From positions 124,001-188,000 of the forward strand of contig JAUZTG010000048.1 of assembly GCA_030734395.1 (NCBI GenBank): a stretch of 64,000 nucleotides of DNA, given 5' to 3'. The DNA comes from Sarocladium kiliense (lineage: Eukaryota > Ascomycota > Sordariomycetes > Hypocreales > Sarocladiaceae). Both the position numbers and the translations under genes were made by a program. Every line of letters begins with the position of its first letter. Position 1 is the stretch's first letter. This document shows positions 20,340-31,245 of this stretch, in pieces. Under the pieces are notes generated by a model that ran no database searches, was not told where the DNA came from, and worked only from the letters and a program-made list of their open reading frames with translations.

Positions 20340-22103
20340 TTAGTAGACATAGTAGTTGATGGTGTTGGGGTTCTCAGCCCTCATCCTTGCGTTGGTCTTC
20401 TTCAGCATAAACTTCAGGAACCAGGCGATGACGATAACGCCACCCGAGAAAGCAATACTCGCACTCCAAGCAGCGATGTAGCGGTCCCCATGGCTTTTCG
20501 GCCAAAGATACGGCATGTAGATGGACGCGCAATTACCCAAGCTGTTCGCAATCGCAAGCGACACAGCTTTCTTTTCGTCGGTCTGGCCAACGGTGGCAGA
20601 GACCCAACCGAGGAGAATGTTATTGATGCCAAAAGAGAAGCCGACAAACAGGAAGACAGAAAAGTAACGGGCGGCAACGTTGAGTGTGGCGACAGAGATA
20701 ATGAAGCCGACAAGGGTGATGCTTTTGCACACCGTAATGTGCCATGTTCGTTCATTCCAACGGCCAGAGCTCCATGCCATTGCCACTCCGAGGATGGCAG
20801 CCAGAATGTATGGTGGAGACACCAGCACGAGAGCGATAGTGGAATCTTCGACCATGCCTTGAATCACAGTTGGCAAGAAGTTTTGGAAGCTGATGGAGCA
20901 CAAATGGAAGTTGTACGCCGCAACGAGGACCCAGGTCCGCCAGTCTGTGGCAGACTCACGCAGACCCCTCATCACGCTTGTTCCTTCGCGCCTGTCGGTG
21001 GTGTCTGCGTAAATGCGAGAATGAGCAAGCTGTCTTTGTTCTTCGGTCAACCAACGCGTCTTGAGAGGGTGGTCGGGCAGCATGAAGAAGGCCGCAATAG
21101 CAGTCAGAATAGATAGGGCGCCCTGAATGATAAAGAGCCTGCATGGAGTCAGCAATGCGAAGCTGGATGCGATTCAGAGCCAAGGGGACCTACCATTGCC
21201 AACCGGCATAACCCATAGATCCATCCAGGCCATCAAACACGCCAGCGGCGATCAAAGGAGCAAATGAACTCGCCAGCATGTTGGCGGTAAAGAACAAGGA
21301 CATGCGAGTTGCTGTCTCCTTTCGAGTGTAGAACATGCTGATCATGTAAAGAGCGCCTGGGTAGAACTAGACGGAGGGTTACATGGTCAGTGATAACTAT
21401 GCGTGCACCAAGTCCTACCAGGAGATCGACTTACTGGTGCCTCGGTAACGCCTAGGAGGAATCGGAATCCGACCATCGAAGCATAATCGTGAGCCAAGAA
21501 GGTGAGCAAGCTCACAATCGACCAAGCAAGACAGAACCCCGCCATATACCAGGATGGCCGCACACGGTTGAGAATCATGTTGCTCGGGATTTGGAACGCA
21601 ATGTATCTAACTCAAGGTTAGTGAACTAGTTATCGTGTGAAAGTGTGAGCGTGCTGAGAGATATGCAACTCACCCAACGAAGAGAATGGATACACAAGTG
21701 TTGTACTGTGTTCCCTCTAAGCCAAGATCATCTTCGAGACTGTTGAGGCGAGCATTGACAATGGCATTGCGATCAAGGTAGTTGAACAGATACATGAGCC
21801 ATAGGATGGGCTGGGAATATTGGGATCAGTGCTGAGAACATCGCAGCTTTGTAGTCTGGGTAGACTTACCAGCATGAACATGTCAAGTCTTTTCACGAGG
21901 GCGATTTCAGCAGGGTCAATCTTCCTATGGCCTCCGAACTGATCGACCCCTTCGACATGGGGCAGTTTCTTGAGGTCGGCCGACTCGTGATGCTCGAGTT
22001 CATTGTACGATTGCTTCTGAACATCCTCGTCCTGTTGTTGTGTGGTCTGGGGTGCCACCATTGGCCCTCCGGGTGTTGGGCTCGCGGCATCAATTTGAGA
22101 CAT
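20340..22103 (-). CDS. MFS permease, anion:cation symporter (Dal5-like) family
   Basis: Membrane permease of 504 aa. Exons are 22103..21870, 21810..21674, 21606..21435, 21366..21194 and 21138..20340. All junctions are GT-AG and in phase. A polar N tail is followed by WLMYLFNYLDRNAIVNARLNS, the TM1 signature of the ACS/Dal5 group. Next comes GFRFLLGVTEAPFYPGALYM (TM4-5), and then a C half with WNERTWHI and GNCASIYMPYLWPKS. These permeases take up anionic nutrients such as allantoate, nicotinate, pantothenate or sugar acids. The start at 22103 is the ATG nearest the conserved part; the frame is open further upstream. It is convergent with the regulator at 18239-20117. Confidence 0.88.
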
Positions 22104-24906
22104 ATTGAGGTGCTTGCGAGAGTTTCGAGAATGGAAGAGCGAGGATAAACGCAGATGATCATCCAATCCATCCGCGGGGCTCAGGCAGTCTATAACAAGA
22201 TTGCCGGGCCATGGGTCATCTACTGCGGCCGCTGGTCCATTACACCGACTTACGTCTGAGCTCCCCCCAGCCCAGTGCTTCACACCCTCGTCACAGGGAG
22301 GGCGCTCTCTCTGATGAAGATCAGAAGCGAGATACAGAGAGATTGAGTTGAAACAGAGTTCGGGAAGCTCGTGTAGCGCGTCCCCGCTTTCCTATTACAT
22401 GCCGTCCCCCGCCTGCACGGACCTTGAACCAGGGTCACCATTAGACGTTACATGGACTGCCGCGCATTTCTGCCGGTGGCTTCGTCCGCAAACGAAGGTC
22501 ATCAGGACGCCGAGGCGGGGTCAAAGGCTGGGCAGCCTGGGGAGCGCCAGCCGTCGGGCTTAGTATTACACCATACCGGTGGAGAGATGTGCGGCATCTC
22601 ATGGCCTATTGGCTGACGATGATGCCCGGGTAATGTTAGGGGCTGCCAACCTGGCGAGTTGCTAGGTGTTGATCTGGGGCAAGCTATCCATCGTTCAGAG
22701 GCTTGTACGACATTGGCATAGCTCGGAGCCAGTCTGGGGTAAGCTTAAATGCGACGATCCATCGGCCAAGCTTGTCTCCAACGTCAGAGGAGATTGTGTT
22801 TGTGGCTCTAGAAGCCGGTCGCGAATCATGACGCACTGGTGGCTGCGCTTGGCAGACCAAGTTCTCTCGGGGAGAGGCGATGTGACATCGATTGCTGCCG
22901 CCACTGAGACGGACTCCTTTCACACGAATTGCTACATTGATTGACGGGCGAATGCATGCTGCCTCTGGTCATACTGACCCCCACGCTCGTTGTCTTCCCG
23001 TTCAGCGACAGTGGGAGTCCAGGACAGTCTGGACGATAGCTCCTCCAGCATCCACTGGCCAGTTGCCAATCGCCCGGGTTACCAGAGATGGTCCCTGTGT
23101 CGCTGGCGTCCGCCACTTGCAACCTGCGAAAGGCGGCGGTCAACCGTGCTTACCGCCCGAATCACGTTGCCCGTACGGCCGGCTGCTCCCCGACCTTGAC
23201 GCAGGGCGAGACTGGGATGCAGCATTCGCGCACATCCTCATTCCATCAGAGTGAGAGCTGTTCGAGGGCACGTGCACAGCTCCAAGCCTCAGGCGTCAAA
23301 TTCATCAGCTTCACTGGCAAGTCGTGTATTGTTCTTCACGCTAATTGCACGAATTAGCCCAAGACGAAACAGATCACGCATCGCGCGGTGGTCGCCGTAC
23401 ACCGAGCCTGGAAAAGAAGCCTTACAAGCCAAGACCTCGAGATGTTCTCTGTAAAAGGCATAGACCTCCCAGCCAGTTTCAGGACGATAACTAATACAAC
23501 CAGGCTCTAAATACGACAATCTGTCCAGGCCTCGTACTCGGCTTCTAAAACCTCCAATACCAACCGTTTGAGGTACTCGTCGAGGCTGAAGATCCCAGTG
23601 TCCTGGTACCCGTTAAGCGACCTACCCTATAACAACAATGTCCTTGAAAAAGGACAATACGAAGGCTGTACATGGCTCATTCCTGAAGGCTCAAGGGAAG
23701 CTTAGGAAAACAGAAGATGTGGATAGTGTATAACCCGGAGCTGATGTGGTGTTACGGTGATTATTGTAAGCCTGAACGAATGGCAATGGTTTGTGTCACA
23801 TGTTTTGAACGGCTGTTCTAGTGCCCTGGTCAGAGATAGGTCGCAATGCACATATAATGAGCACTCTGATAGCTCGAAGGTCCGTATCAATGACGGCTGT
23901 TGGTTGACCTGGTTGTATTGGCCGATGGCCGTTCGCCGTTGGTTGTTCGTAGTTGGCCTTCGATCACTCGCTCTCGGTCCACCAAGACCGAGAGCATGGC
24001 GTCATTTTTGCATCCGCTTAGGAAATGATACTGTTTGGGATGTCGCTATAACCTTGATATTTGGCAGGCAAGGCATGATTATTGTTAGCTTGCAACCGCT
24101 GGAGGTGATTGCAATCAGGGCAGTTTTGGCACCTGAGGAGACAGCCGCGGAGTCAAGGACTAAGTGAGTCAAGGGGGAGGTTTACCTCGCAATCGATGAC
24201 AATATTCTGCTATATTTGTACGAATTCTTTCATAGTCGAGCGAGGCAGCCATGTTCGACTTCACAGCAGAGATCTAAAGCCTTCAACTAGTTAAGAGTTT
24301 CGCGGCTATGCTAAATTGCAATAACAAGAATGAGGGTAACCTATTAGTTGGGACTGATTTCTTAATAAGGTAACGAATAGTCTCCAGAATTCATTTGTAC
24401 AATATGGATGACGAGCCCTGCGGCACATTAATTCACCAAAGCGAGTGAAGATGGGATACGAAATGAGATGGCATTGCTAGCCCATTTGGTTGGATAGGTG
24501 GCATCGCCTGTGGGATCAGGGCTACGGATAATGAACCTGATCTCAGCAAGTGCAAGTGCGACACCGCCGACGACTACAATTGCACTGGATCGGGATGTGG
24601 CGTGAAGAGTGTCCGCACTTTTGACTGCACACCAGACCATCGGGAATTATTCTAACAACCCCGAGCATTTACGAGCATGACGGTTGTTTACCCCTCGAGA
24701 TGCAACGTCCCCTCTGAAGATTGACAGAACTCTGGGCGATGTGTAGATGAGAAGGGGGAGAAACTCGAGTCATTGTCGGCCAGTGCTTACTATGCGACCC
24801 CGATAATATCCCAGAGGACTCGGTTCTAGTCGCTCGTGTATTGCTACCGAATTTAGACTTGGAGTCAACCTGACAGAAGACCTGTCTATTTCTTTTCCAT
24901 CCCTTT
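22104..24906. other. 2.8-kb intergenic region without a supported gene
   Basis: This is the longest gene-poor stretch in the window. Open frames here (for example 22892-23254 and 23757-24167 on the plus strand) have no recognisable domain and no consistent splice pattern. A perfect 10-bp inverted repeat sits at 23970-23995. The left part must contain the promoter of the permease at 20340-22103. Confidence 0.5.
23970..23995. repeat. Perfect 10-bp inverted repeat (hairpin, 6-nt loop)
   Basis: GCTCTCGGTC (23970-23979) and GACCGAGAGC (23986-23995) are exact reverse complements separated by CACCAA. There is no following T run. It lies far from any called gene. Confidence 0.9.
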
Positions 24907-26384
24907 TCAGGTAGCCTTGATGGTAATCAGACCACGAGCTGTCAACTCTGCCGTTACTGTTCCATCGTCGTTCAAAGTCACCTCGACTTCCTCCATATCA
25001 TGATCCTCATCTGAGAGCCATGCCTGAACCTTCTTCACCGTTTTGAGCTTGCACGACACAAGCGAAAGCTCCACACTGGTGGCCTCATACTCCGGATTCA
25101 AGATGACTGTTACCAAACTGCCGTCCTTGTTCTCGTACGCCGTAGTCTGAAGTTCACCGCCCTCAGTCTGAATACGGTAGGCGTCGGGACGAACGTAACG
25201 AGAGTACTGCGCAAATGCCCATGTGCGCTTGGCGATGTAGTAATCTCCATCCTCGATCATGATCAGCTTCTCATTGTTGTTATTGTTAGTAGCCTCATCT
25301 TGAATAGCCAACCACCAGAAATATGCGTTGACGTTGCCAACGGTCAGAGCGCGGTGTAGAATCTCTGCCCAGTGGTAGCCGTCGCCATTCGAGACCCCAC
25401 TGTCCCAGGCGGTAGTCCATCTTCCAGACAAGTCACAGTACTCGGACTGCCAAACAGAAAGGTCTGTATCGAGCGAAGAGTCGATTGGCGAGGTGTACTC
25501 ATGACTCGTCCAGGTGGTTAAGTATTCTTCAACACCGAGATCCTGCAACGCCTCGACCATCTCGAGTGTCTCATCCCAACCGGTGAGCTCGCAACAGGCA
25601 ATGCCAACATCGTAGCCCGCATCTTTCAGAGTTTGCCATAGTATAGGAAGGAAGTCGGCCGTTTGTTCTGCGTTCGATCGCATCGAAGCATATGAGGTTC
25701 TTTTGAGCATTAGCCACCATCTCATCTACACTTGCATGCCATGACTCACGTAAGATCAGGCTCGTTGAGCCACGCAATGTCCGACACCTTGATGCCCTCG
25801 CTCTGATAAATCTCGATATATTTGACAAGATAATCGGCGTACGCTTGCCGCCAATCGTACTCGCACTGATCTTCGCTTCCAGGAACACCGCATAGAAGAC
25901 CGCCGTTAGCGTCATCGCCATTCGTCTTCATGAAACCGGGCGCGCTCCACGCATTGGCGTATATTCGATCAACTCCATACTCAACAGCTTTCTGAGCAAG
26001 CCAAAACTGCCCAGAGTCATATTCATCCCAGACGTAGTTGAACTCTCCGTCCGGTGAACCTGGAGACTCGGGGAGTATAGTGTTCATCCAGTCGTTGTAA
26101 CTAGTATTCGATGAACCAATACCGTTTCGGAGCATGGAGAAGCCAACACCAGTCTCCGTACCATAGAGCAGCTCGAGAAGCTCATGTTGTTTCTCTTCTG
26201 TGATATTGAGAAGCAATTGCGCGCGTTGGAAAGCACCGGAGAAACCGAAACCTTCAATCTTCTGATGTTTATGATCGGCTCGCACGGTGATCTGGTTCAC
26301 AGTGGAGTTGCCACTGCCAGCCGCTGGAGCTGCGCAGGCAGTAGAGACCAGCGTCACGGCTGCGAAAACTGTGGACAAGATCAT
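24907..26384 (-). CDS. Secreted GH30 endo-xylanase, probably subfamily 7 (glucuronoxylanase type)
   Basis: Predicted secreted retaining glycosidase of 475 aa. Exons are 26384..25750 and 25699..24907. A signal peptide (MILSTVFAAVTLVSTACA) is followed by the (beta/alpha)8 domain with EGFGFSGAF near the N terminus. The acid/base is E208 in WLNEPDLT and the nucleophile is E298 in WQSEYCDLSG. A C-terminal beta-sandwich ends in ARGLITIKAT. Segments such as SAPGFMKTNGDDANGGLLCGV and RQAYADYLVKYI are, from memory of the family, those of fungal GH30_7 xylanases rather than beta-1,6-glucanases. The splice restores NEPDLTTSYASM. It is divergent from the GH67 alpha-glucuronidase, which supports a glucuronoxylan role. 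A GH30_5 galactanase is the main alternative. Confidence 0.87.
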
Positions 26385-26473
26385 CGTGATAGTTCTGTGA
26401 AAGGTGATAAGAAGCCACTGACCAGCATCTGTACGTCACAGCGCAACCTGTCGAAGAGATGCGTGGCAGCATC

Positions 26474-26481
26474 TATTTATA
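26474..26481 (-). promoter_or_regulatory. TATA box of the GH30 gene
   Basis: TATAAATA on the minus strand lies 90-97 bp upstream of the GH30 start codon, a normal fungal core-promoter distance. Confidence 0.5.
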
Positions 26482-27596
26482 CACAACATATCATTCAATG
26501 CATACATGTTCGACTTCATTTATCATGTGTTGCATTGCTTCTCTCGTCCTGAACTTGGCTTCTCGGCACAGTGATTTGAGTATCATTTTGACGAGGCCAC
26601 TTCCCTGGTCTGCCAGTGACGTCTTCCGGATACAGTAGGTGATCTGCCAAATGAAGAGCCAAGATTTCTCCGCACACGGTTCCGCTTGACCGTAGAAACC
26701 CAAGCAACTTGCAGACCGGCCCAAGTCTGTTGCACACTCAGCCTGAACTATTGCTAAGACGGGGTTTCTTCATGTTGGGAGTTTACGACAAAATCCAGGT
26801 ACCATCATTACGTCTTTAGGACAAGCTTAAACATTAAGCTAGTTGTTGCCAAAGTTTCCTACTCGCTAATCTTGACCTAGACAATGGAGCTGTTAACTAG
26901 CTTGTGGCTTGGAGCAAGCCTACCCCGCCGGCAGAGTTCGGCTATAGGTGGGAAAGCCCACTGTGGAAACTTGTCGGCGTTGCCAAACTCAACCAAGTAG
27001 GGGACAAGAGATGATTCTGGCTAAAGTCGACGAGGACAAGGAAGCAAGAAGGCGAAGAAGTGAAGAGCATCGCAGAGGCAAGAAAACAACGGGACCGTGA
27101 TTGGAAATCCAAGTTGACTTTCCATTGCTCTTCGCACGTGGAGATCATCTATAGGATGTAATATGCTGGCAGAGGCCAGAACATGAGAGCAAGGCACGCA
27201 ATGGTCTCAAGCAGCACCTACGGTTCTTCAGAGGCTTCAGGAACACCAAATCATGACTCGGAAGACCCCTGTAATTTGGTTACACTGTTTACCCCAAAGT
27301 ACCCCAATCTCCAACGAACATGCCACGACCCGCCCAGCCGGCCCAAGAGCTCCCATTACCTCGAATCAGGAAACGGCATGCTATATTCCCCAGTCCACCC
27401 CGCATCATATATACCGCTAAAGGTGACTTATTGTACAGGCTGAATGCACACATAACAGCCGCGCCTATCTTCATAACTAAGTTGGGGAATTAAGCGGAGT
27501 CCTTCATTGGCGCGAATCGGTGGTTATGCCTCTATTCGACGGAAAATCCGAGAAGCCCCTGCCGCTATATTGCAGGCTGAGGGATGTTGACATGAG

Positions 27597-27602
27597 TATA
27601 AA
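27597..27602 (+). promoter_or_regulatory. TATA box of the GH67 gene
   Basis: TATAAA lies 73-78 bp upstream of the GH67 start codon at 27675, in an otherwise GC-balanced leader. Confidence 0.5.
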
Positions 27603-27674
27603 CAAGCTGCCTCGGCGTCGCAATGCTAGGACCACAGCTGTCAGCCATTCCGAGCTCATAGTCTTGTCGTCATC

Positions 27675-30203
27675 ATGCGCAGCCTCTTGATCCTCGCAAC
27701 GCTTGGCTTCGCCGCCGCCGAAGACGGCCTGGCTGCCTGGTTGCGTTATGCGCCGATTCCTCATGCCAAGTGTTATCACAAGAAGCTTCCCTCTTCTGTG
27801 GTCACTCTCAATGCGACCAAAGGACTACCTGTGTACACGGCAGGAGAAGAACTCGTCGACGGCATCAATGGCATCTTCGGAAAGGAATTGAGTGTCGACG
27901 ATGACTCCGACAGTGACAGGACGGTCATTGTCGGTACTGTGGCAGCCTACGAAGAGAGCGGTCGCGACGTTGATGATTTACCAGATCTCGTTGAGGATGG
28001 CTTCTACATGAGCATTGATGGTGGCAATGTGCTCATCCTGGGACAAAACGAGCGAGGTGCCCTGTATGGAACGTTCGAGTACCTGGGACGACTGGCACAA
28101 GGCGTTGTGAAGGACGATATTGTGACATCCAACCCCGAAGCTCCCATTCGCTGGGTGAACCAATGGGACAACATGCGCGATGGTGGCACACATGGAAGCG
28201 TGGAACGAGGATACGGAGGCGATTCAATCTTCTTCTGGGACGGTGTCATTCGCGAGGACTTGGAACGTGCTGGCCAGTATGCGCGACTCCTTGCCTCCAT
28301 CGGACTGAATGCCGTCGTGGTCAACAACGTCAACGCCAACGAGACCATTCTCACAACCGAAAACATGGATGGTCTTGCACGCATTGCCGACGAATTCCGA
28401 CCTTACGGCGTCCAGCTTGGCTTATCCCTGAGATTCGACTCTCCACAACTCCTCGGTGGTCTCGACACCTTCGATCCCCTTGCTGATGTTGTCGTGGATT
28501 GGTGGAAGGAGAAGACCGATGAGCTTTACAAAAGGATTCCCGATATGGCTGGTTATCTCGTCAAGGCCAACTCTGAGGGTCAACCTGGTCCTATCACCTA
28601 CAACCGTACCCTCGCGGATGGTGCAAACCTCTTTGCTCATGCTCTTGAGCCCCACGGCGGTATCATTATGTTCCGAGCTTTCGTCTACGACCACCGTAGC
28701 CTTGACCAGAATGCGGATTGGACGGCTGACCGCGCCAACGCGGCTGTAGAGTTCTTCGATGGCCTCGACCCCAAGTTTGAAGACAATGTGGTCATCCAGA
28801 TCAAGTATGGACCTATTGACTTCCAGGTTCGAGAGCCCGTCTCGCCTTTGTTCTCTCATTTGCGAGAGACGGGTAGCGCTGTCGAACTTCAGATCACCCA
28901 GGAATACCTCGGTCAACAGGCCCATCTTGTGTACCTGGCACCTATGTGGCGTGAGCTGCTTGACTTTGACATGCGCGTCGACGGCAAGGAGTCTACCCTT
29001 GCGAACATCGTCAGTGGAAAGCGCTTCAACCAAAAAAAGGCTGGTTATGCTGGTGTGGTCAACGTTGGACACAATTCCACTTGGCTCGGTAGCCACACGG
29101 CCATGTCCAACCTATACGCCTACGGAAAGCTGGCATGGGATTCCTCCTCTGACCCAGTCGACATGCTTGAGGCTTGGACGAAGATGACCTTCAGCCATGA
29201 CCAAAAGGTCATTGATGTCATGAACAAAATCTCAATGGAGTCTTGGCCTGCGTACGAGGATTACTCGGGAAACCTTGGGGTTCAGACATTGACGGACATT
29301 CTGAATGCCCACTACGGCCCTAACCCGGGCTCCCAGGACGGCAATCCTTGGGGTCAGTGGACTCGAGCTGATGCCGACTCTATCGGCATGGATCGCACTG
29401 TTTGGAACGGCACTGGCAACGCTGGACAGTATCCTGAGGAGGTCTACAACATGTATGAAAACATCGAGACGACTCCCGATAACTTGCTCCTTTGGTTCCA
29501 CCACGTGCCTTATACTCACCAGCTGAAGAGCGGCAAGACAGTCATCCAGCACTTCTACGACGCCCACTATCGCGGAAGCGCTGTGGCGCAGACCTTCGTC
29601 CCCCTGTGGGAGAGCATCAAGGACAAGATCGATGAGGAGCGCTATGAGCATGTTTTGTTCCGTCTCATATACCAAGCCGGCCACTCCCTCGTCTGGCGCG
29701 ATTCTGTCAACAACTTCTACTTCAACAAGTCCAGCATTCCCGACGAGGCAGGTCGCGTTGGTAACTACAAATACAGGATCGAGGCGGAGGACATGGATCT
29801 TGATGGCTACCGGCCGTACCTCGTGCGTCCTTATGAGGCAGCCAGTGGCACTTACTGCATCGTCACCGCGGACAACTCGACACAAGGCACCGCATCGACA
29901 AAGCTGGACGTCGATTCTGGAACTTACAACGTTGCGGTGAACTACTACGACCAGGCCATTGGCAACGCGACATGGGCGTTGTATCTTGACGATGATGTGG
30001 TCGGCGAATGGAATGGTGACCTGGAGTACATCCTCGGCAAGGCCCCGACATTCTACATTGACGGCCAGAGTGCTACCAGAATTACCTTCAAGGATGTCAC
30101 AATCAAGTCTGGAAGCACGCTGAAGATTGTGGGAACACCTGATGGGAATGAGCCGGCGCCCGTGGATTACATCTCCATTCTACCGGAAGGCATCATCGAC
30201 TGA
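27675..30203 (+). CDS. aguA: Secreted alpha-glucuronidase, GH67
   Basis: Intronless gene for an 842-aa enzyme, the full family length. It removes (4-O-methyl-)glucuronic acid from the non-reducing end of xylo-oligosaccharides. A short signal peptide (MRSLLILATLGFAAA) is followed by the N-terminal beta domain (FYMSIDGGNVLILGQNERG), the central (beta/alpha)8 barrel and a C-terminal domain. By spacing, the acid is E301 (KANSEGQPGP) and the inverting base pair is D382 (YGPIDFQ) and E410 (ITQEYLGQ). The separations of 81 and 28 residues match the characterised family. Several NxT/S sites suggest N-glycosylation. It is divergent from the GH30 xylanase; together they would cut glucuronoxylan and debranch the products. 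Confidence 0.96.
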   Translation: MRSLLILATLGFAAAEDGLAAWLRYAPIPHAKCYHKKLPSSVVTLNATKGLPVYTAGEELVDGINGIFGKELSVDDDSDSDRTVIVGTVAAYEESGRDVDDLPDLVEDGFYMSIDGGNVLILGQNERGALYGTFEYLGRLAQGVVKDDIVTSNPEAPIRWVNQWDNMRDGGTHGSVERGYGGDSIFFWDGVIREDLERAGQYARLLASIGLNAVVVNNVNANETILTTENMDGLARIADEFRPYGVQLGLSLRFDSPQLLGGLDTFDPLADVVVDWWKEKTDELYKRIPDMAGYLVKANSEGQPGPITYNRTLADGANLFAHALEPHGGIIMFRAFVYDHRSLDQNADWTADRANAAVEFFDGLDPKFEDNVVIQIKYGPIDFQVREPVSPLFSHLRETGSAVELQITQEYLGQQAHLVYLAPMWRELLDFDMRVDGKESTLANIVSGKRFNQKKAGYAGVVNVGHNSTWLGSHTAMSNLYAYGKLAWDSSSDPVDMLEAWTKMTFSHDQKVIDVMNKISMESWPAYEDYSGNLGVQTLTDILNAHYGPNPGSQDGNPWGQWTRADADSIGMDRTVWNGTGNAGQYPEEVYNMYENIETTPDNLLLWFHHVPYTHQLKSGKTVIQHFYDAHYRGSAVAQTFVPLWESIKDKIDEERYEHVLFRLIYQAGHSLVWRDSVNNFYFNKSSIPDEAGRVGNYKYRIEAEDMDLDGYRPYLVRPYEAASGTYCIVTADNSTQGTASTKLDVDSGTYNVAVNYYDQAIGNATWALYLDDDVVGEWNGDLEYILGKAPTFYIDGQSATRITFKDVTIKSGSTLKIVGTPDGNEPAPVDYISILPEGIID

Positions 30204-30451
30204 GCGGGATGCAGGGGATTAGTTCTAGTGCGCGCCGTAGTACATACGAAAAAGTAGAGCAGTAAAATAGCTTTTGTATTTACGCATCCTCAGGTGCGCC
30301 AGCCACATCGCGTTCCCAATGTAGCAACATATTCCTAATGTTGACGGCGCGCCAGAGAGAAACATGGATTCTTGACTATCATGGCAACAAAATAGCCGTT
30401 CAGACGAACTGAACGCGAACATGTTTGTGGTCCATGTTCAAGTCAAAACAG

Positions 30452-31245
30452 CTACTTGCGAGCCGAAGCGGCAGCTTCTCGGTCGGCAGCGAGCAGCTTC
30501 TCAATGGCCGGCCTGCTGATCACACGATGCCACCAAGCGGCTACAGCCTCCCTCTTGGAGACAACGTCCTCGTACCCGCAGGCGGCAAGTCGCAGAATCA
30601 TAGGAATGTAGTAAATGTCGACTAATGTGAACTGCTCACCCGCCATCCACTTTCTTCGCTGCAGAAGGCCGTTCACCACATCAAAGAATGCCTCTATGGC
30701 CTTCAATGACGCTGAAACAGCCGTCTCATCCGCTGGTATACCCATGAATAATCTCTTCACAAACTTCTCGAAGGAGATCTTCCCCGCTGGCTCTGCGAAG
30801 TAAAGCATCTCTACCGATTGAGCCTGGTCGAATTGCGCAGTAGCTTCAAGATCTGTCTCTGACGGCAGAAGCGGGAACGAGTACTTTTTCGCGAGGTATT
30901 GGCAAATGGCACGACTCTCATAGAGAGTGAAGCCATCCGGGAAGGTGATGGACGGGACTTTGCCCCAGGGATGGCGCTTCAAGTTGTCCTCCGACTATGT
31001 AGATCAAAGTCAGTCAAGCCATGCTAAAGTAGCTATCAAGAGAAGCCTATTCATACTTTTTGCTCACCCTTCTGGAAATTGAGGAGCACAAGATCATAGT
31101 CGGTAAAACCAGCCTCAGCGAGTGTAAGACGAACACGATCCGTATTGCTGGAGCCACGAGCCCCGTAGAGTGTGAAGGCCGGCATTGTGGAGCGTCCTGT
31201 GCTTGTAGCAAAATACCTCGGAAACCTTGAAATCAGCTTCGACAT
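30452..31245 (-). CDS. Glutathione S-transferase with a possible mitochondrial presequence
   Basis: GST of 243 aa (223 from the second Met). Exons are 31245..31057 and 30994..30452. The thioredoxin-like N domain starts MPAFTLYGARGSSNTDRV, with Ser in the SSN turn as likely catalytic residue. It contains GKVPSITF (cis-Pro) and ESRAICQYL, the glutathione-binding Glu-Ser pair. An all-helical C domain follows, with FTLVDIYYIPM. The pattern is fungal phi/Ure2p-like. The 20 residues before the second Met (MSKLISRFPRYFATSTGRST) have four Arg, one Lys and many Ser/Thr but no acidic residue, like a mitochondrial presequence. Alternative starts could give two locations. It is convergent with the GH67 gene 248 bp away. 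Confidence 0.88.

Larger units (their letters stand above)
26385..27674. promoter_or_regulatory. Shared divergent promoter region of GH30 and GH67
   Basis: This 1.29-kb gap separates two divergent xylan genes. TATA boxes are visible at both ends. One GGCTAAA heptamer at 27019-27025 matches the consensus of the xylanase activator XlnR/Xyr1, but a single heptamer is expected by chance. No coding frame is supported. Confidence 0.5.

Noticed and set aside
23757..24167. 136-codon plus-strand frame with Trp-rich segments
   Set aside because: No family signature. The repeated wording inside it comes from similar short DNA strings, and the hairpin lies within it.
27019..27025. GGCTAAA heptamer as an XlnR/Xyr1 site in the GH30-GH67 promoter (another at 45082-45088)
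   Set aside because: The heptamer also occurs elsewhere (for example TTTAGCC near 16522), and several are expected by chance in 64 kb. It is kept only as context, not as a called site.
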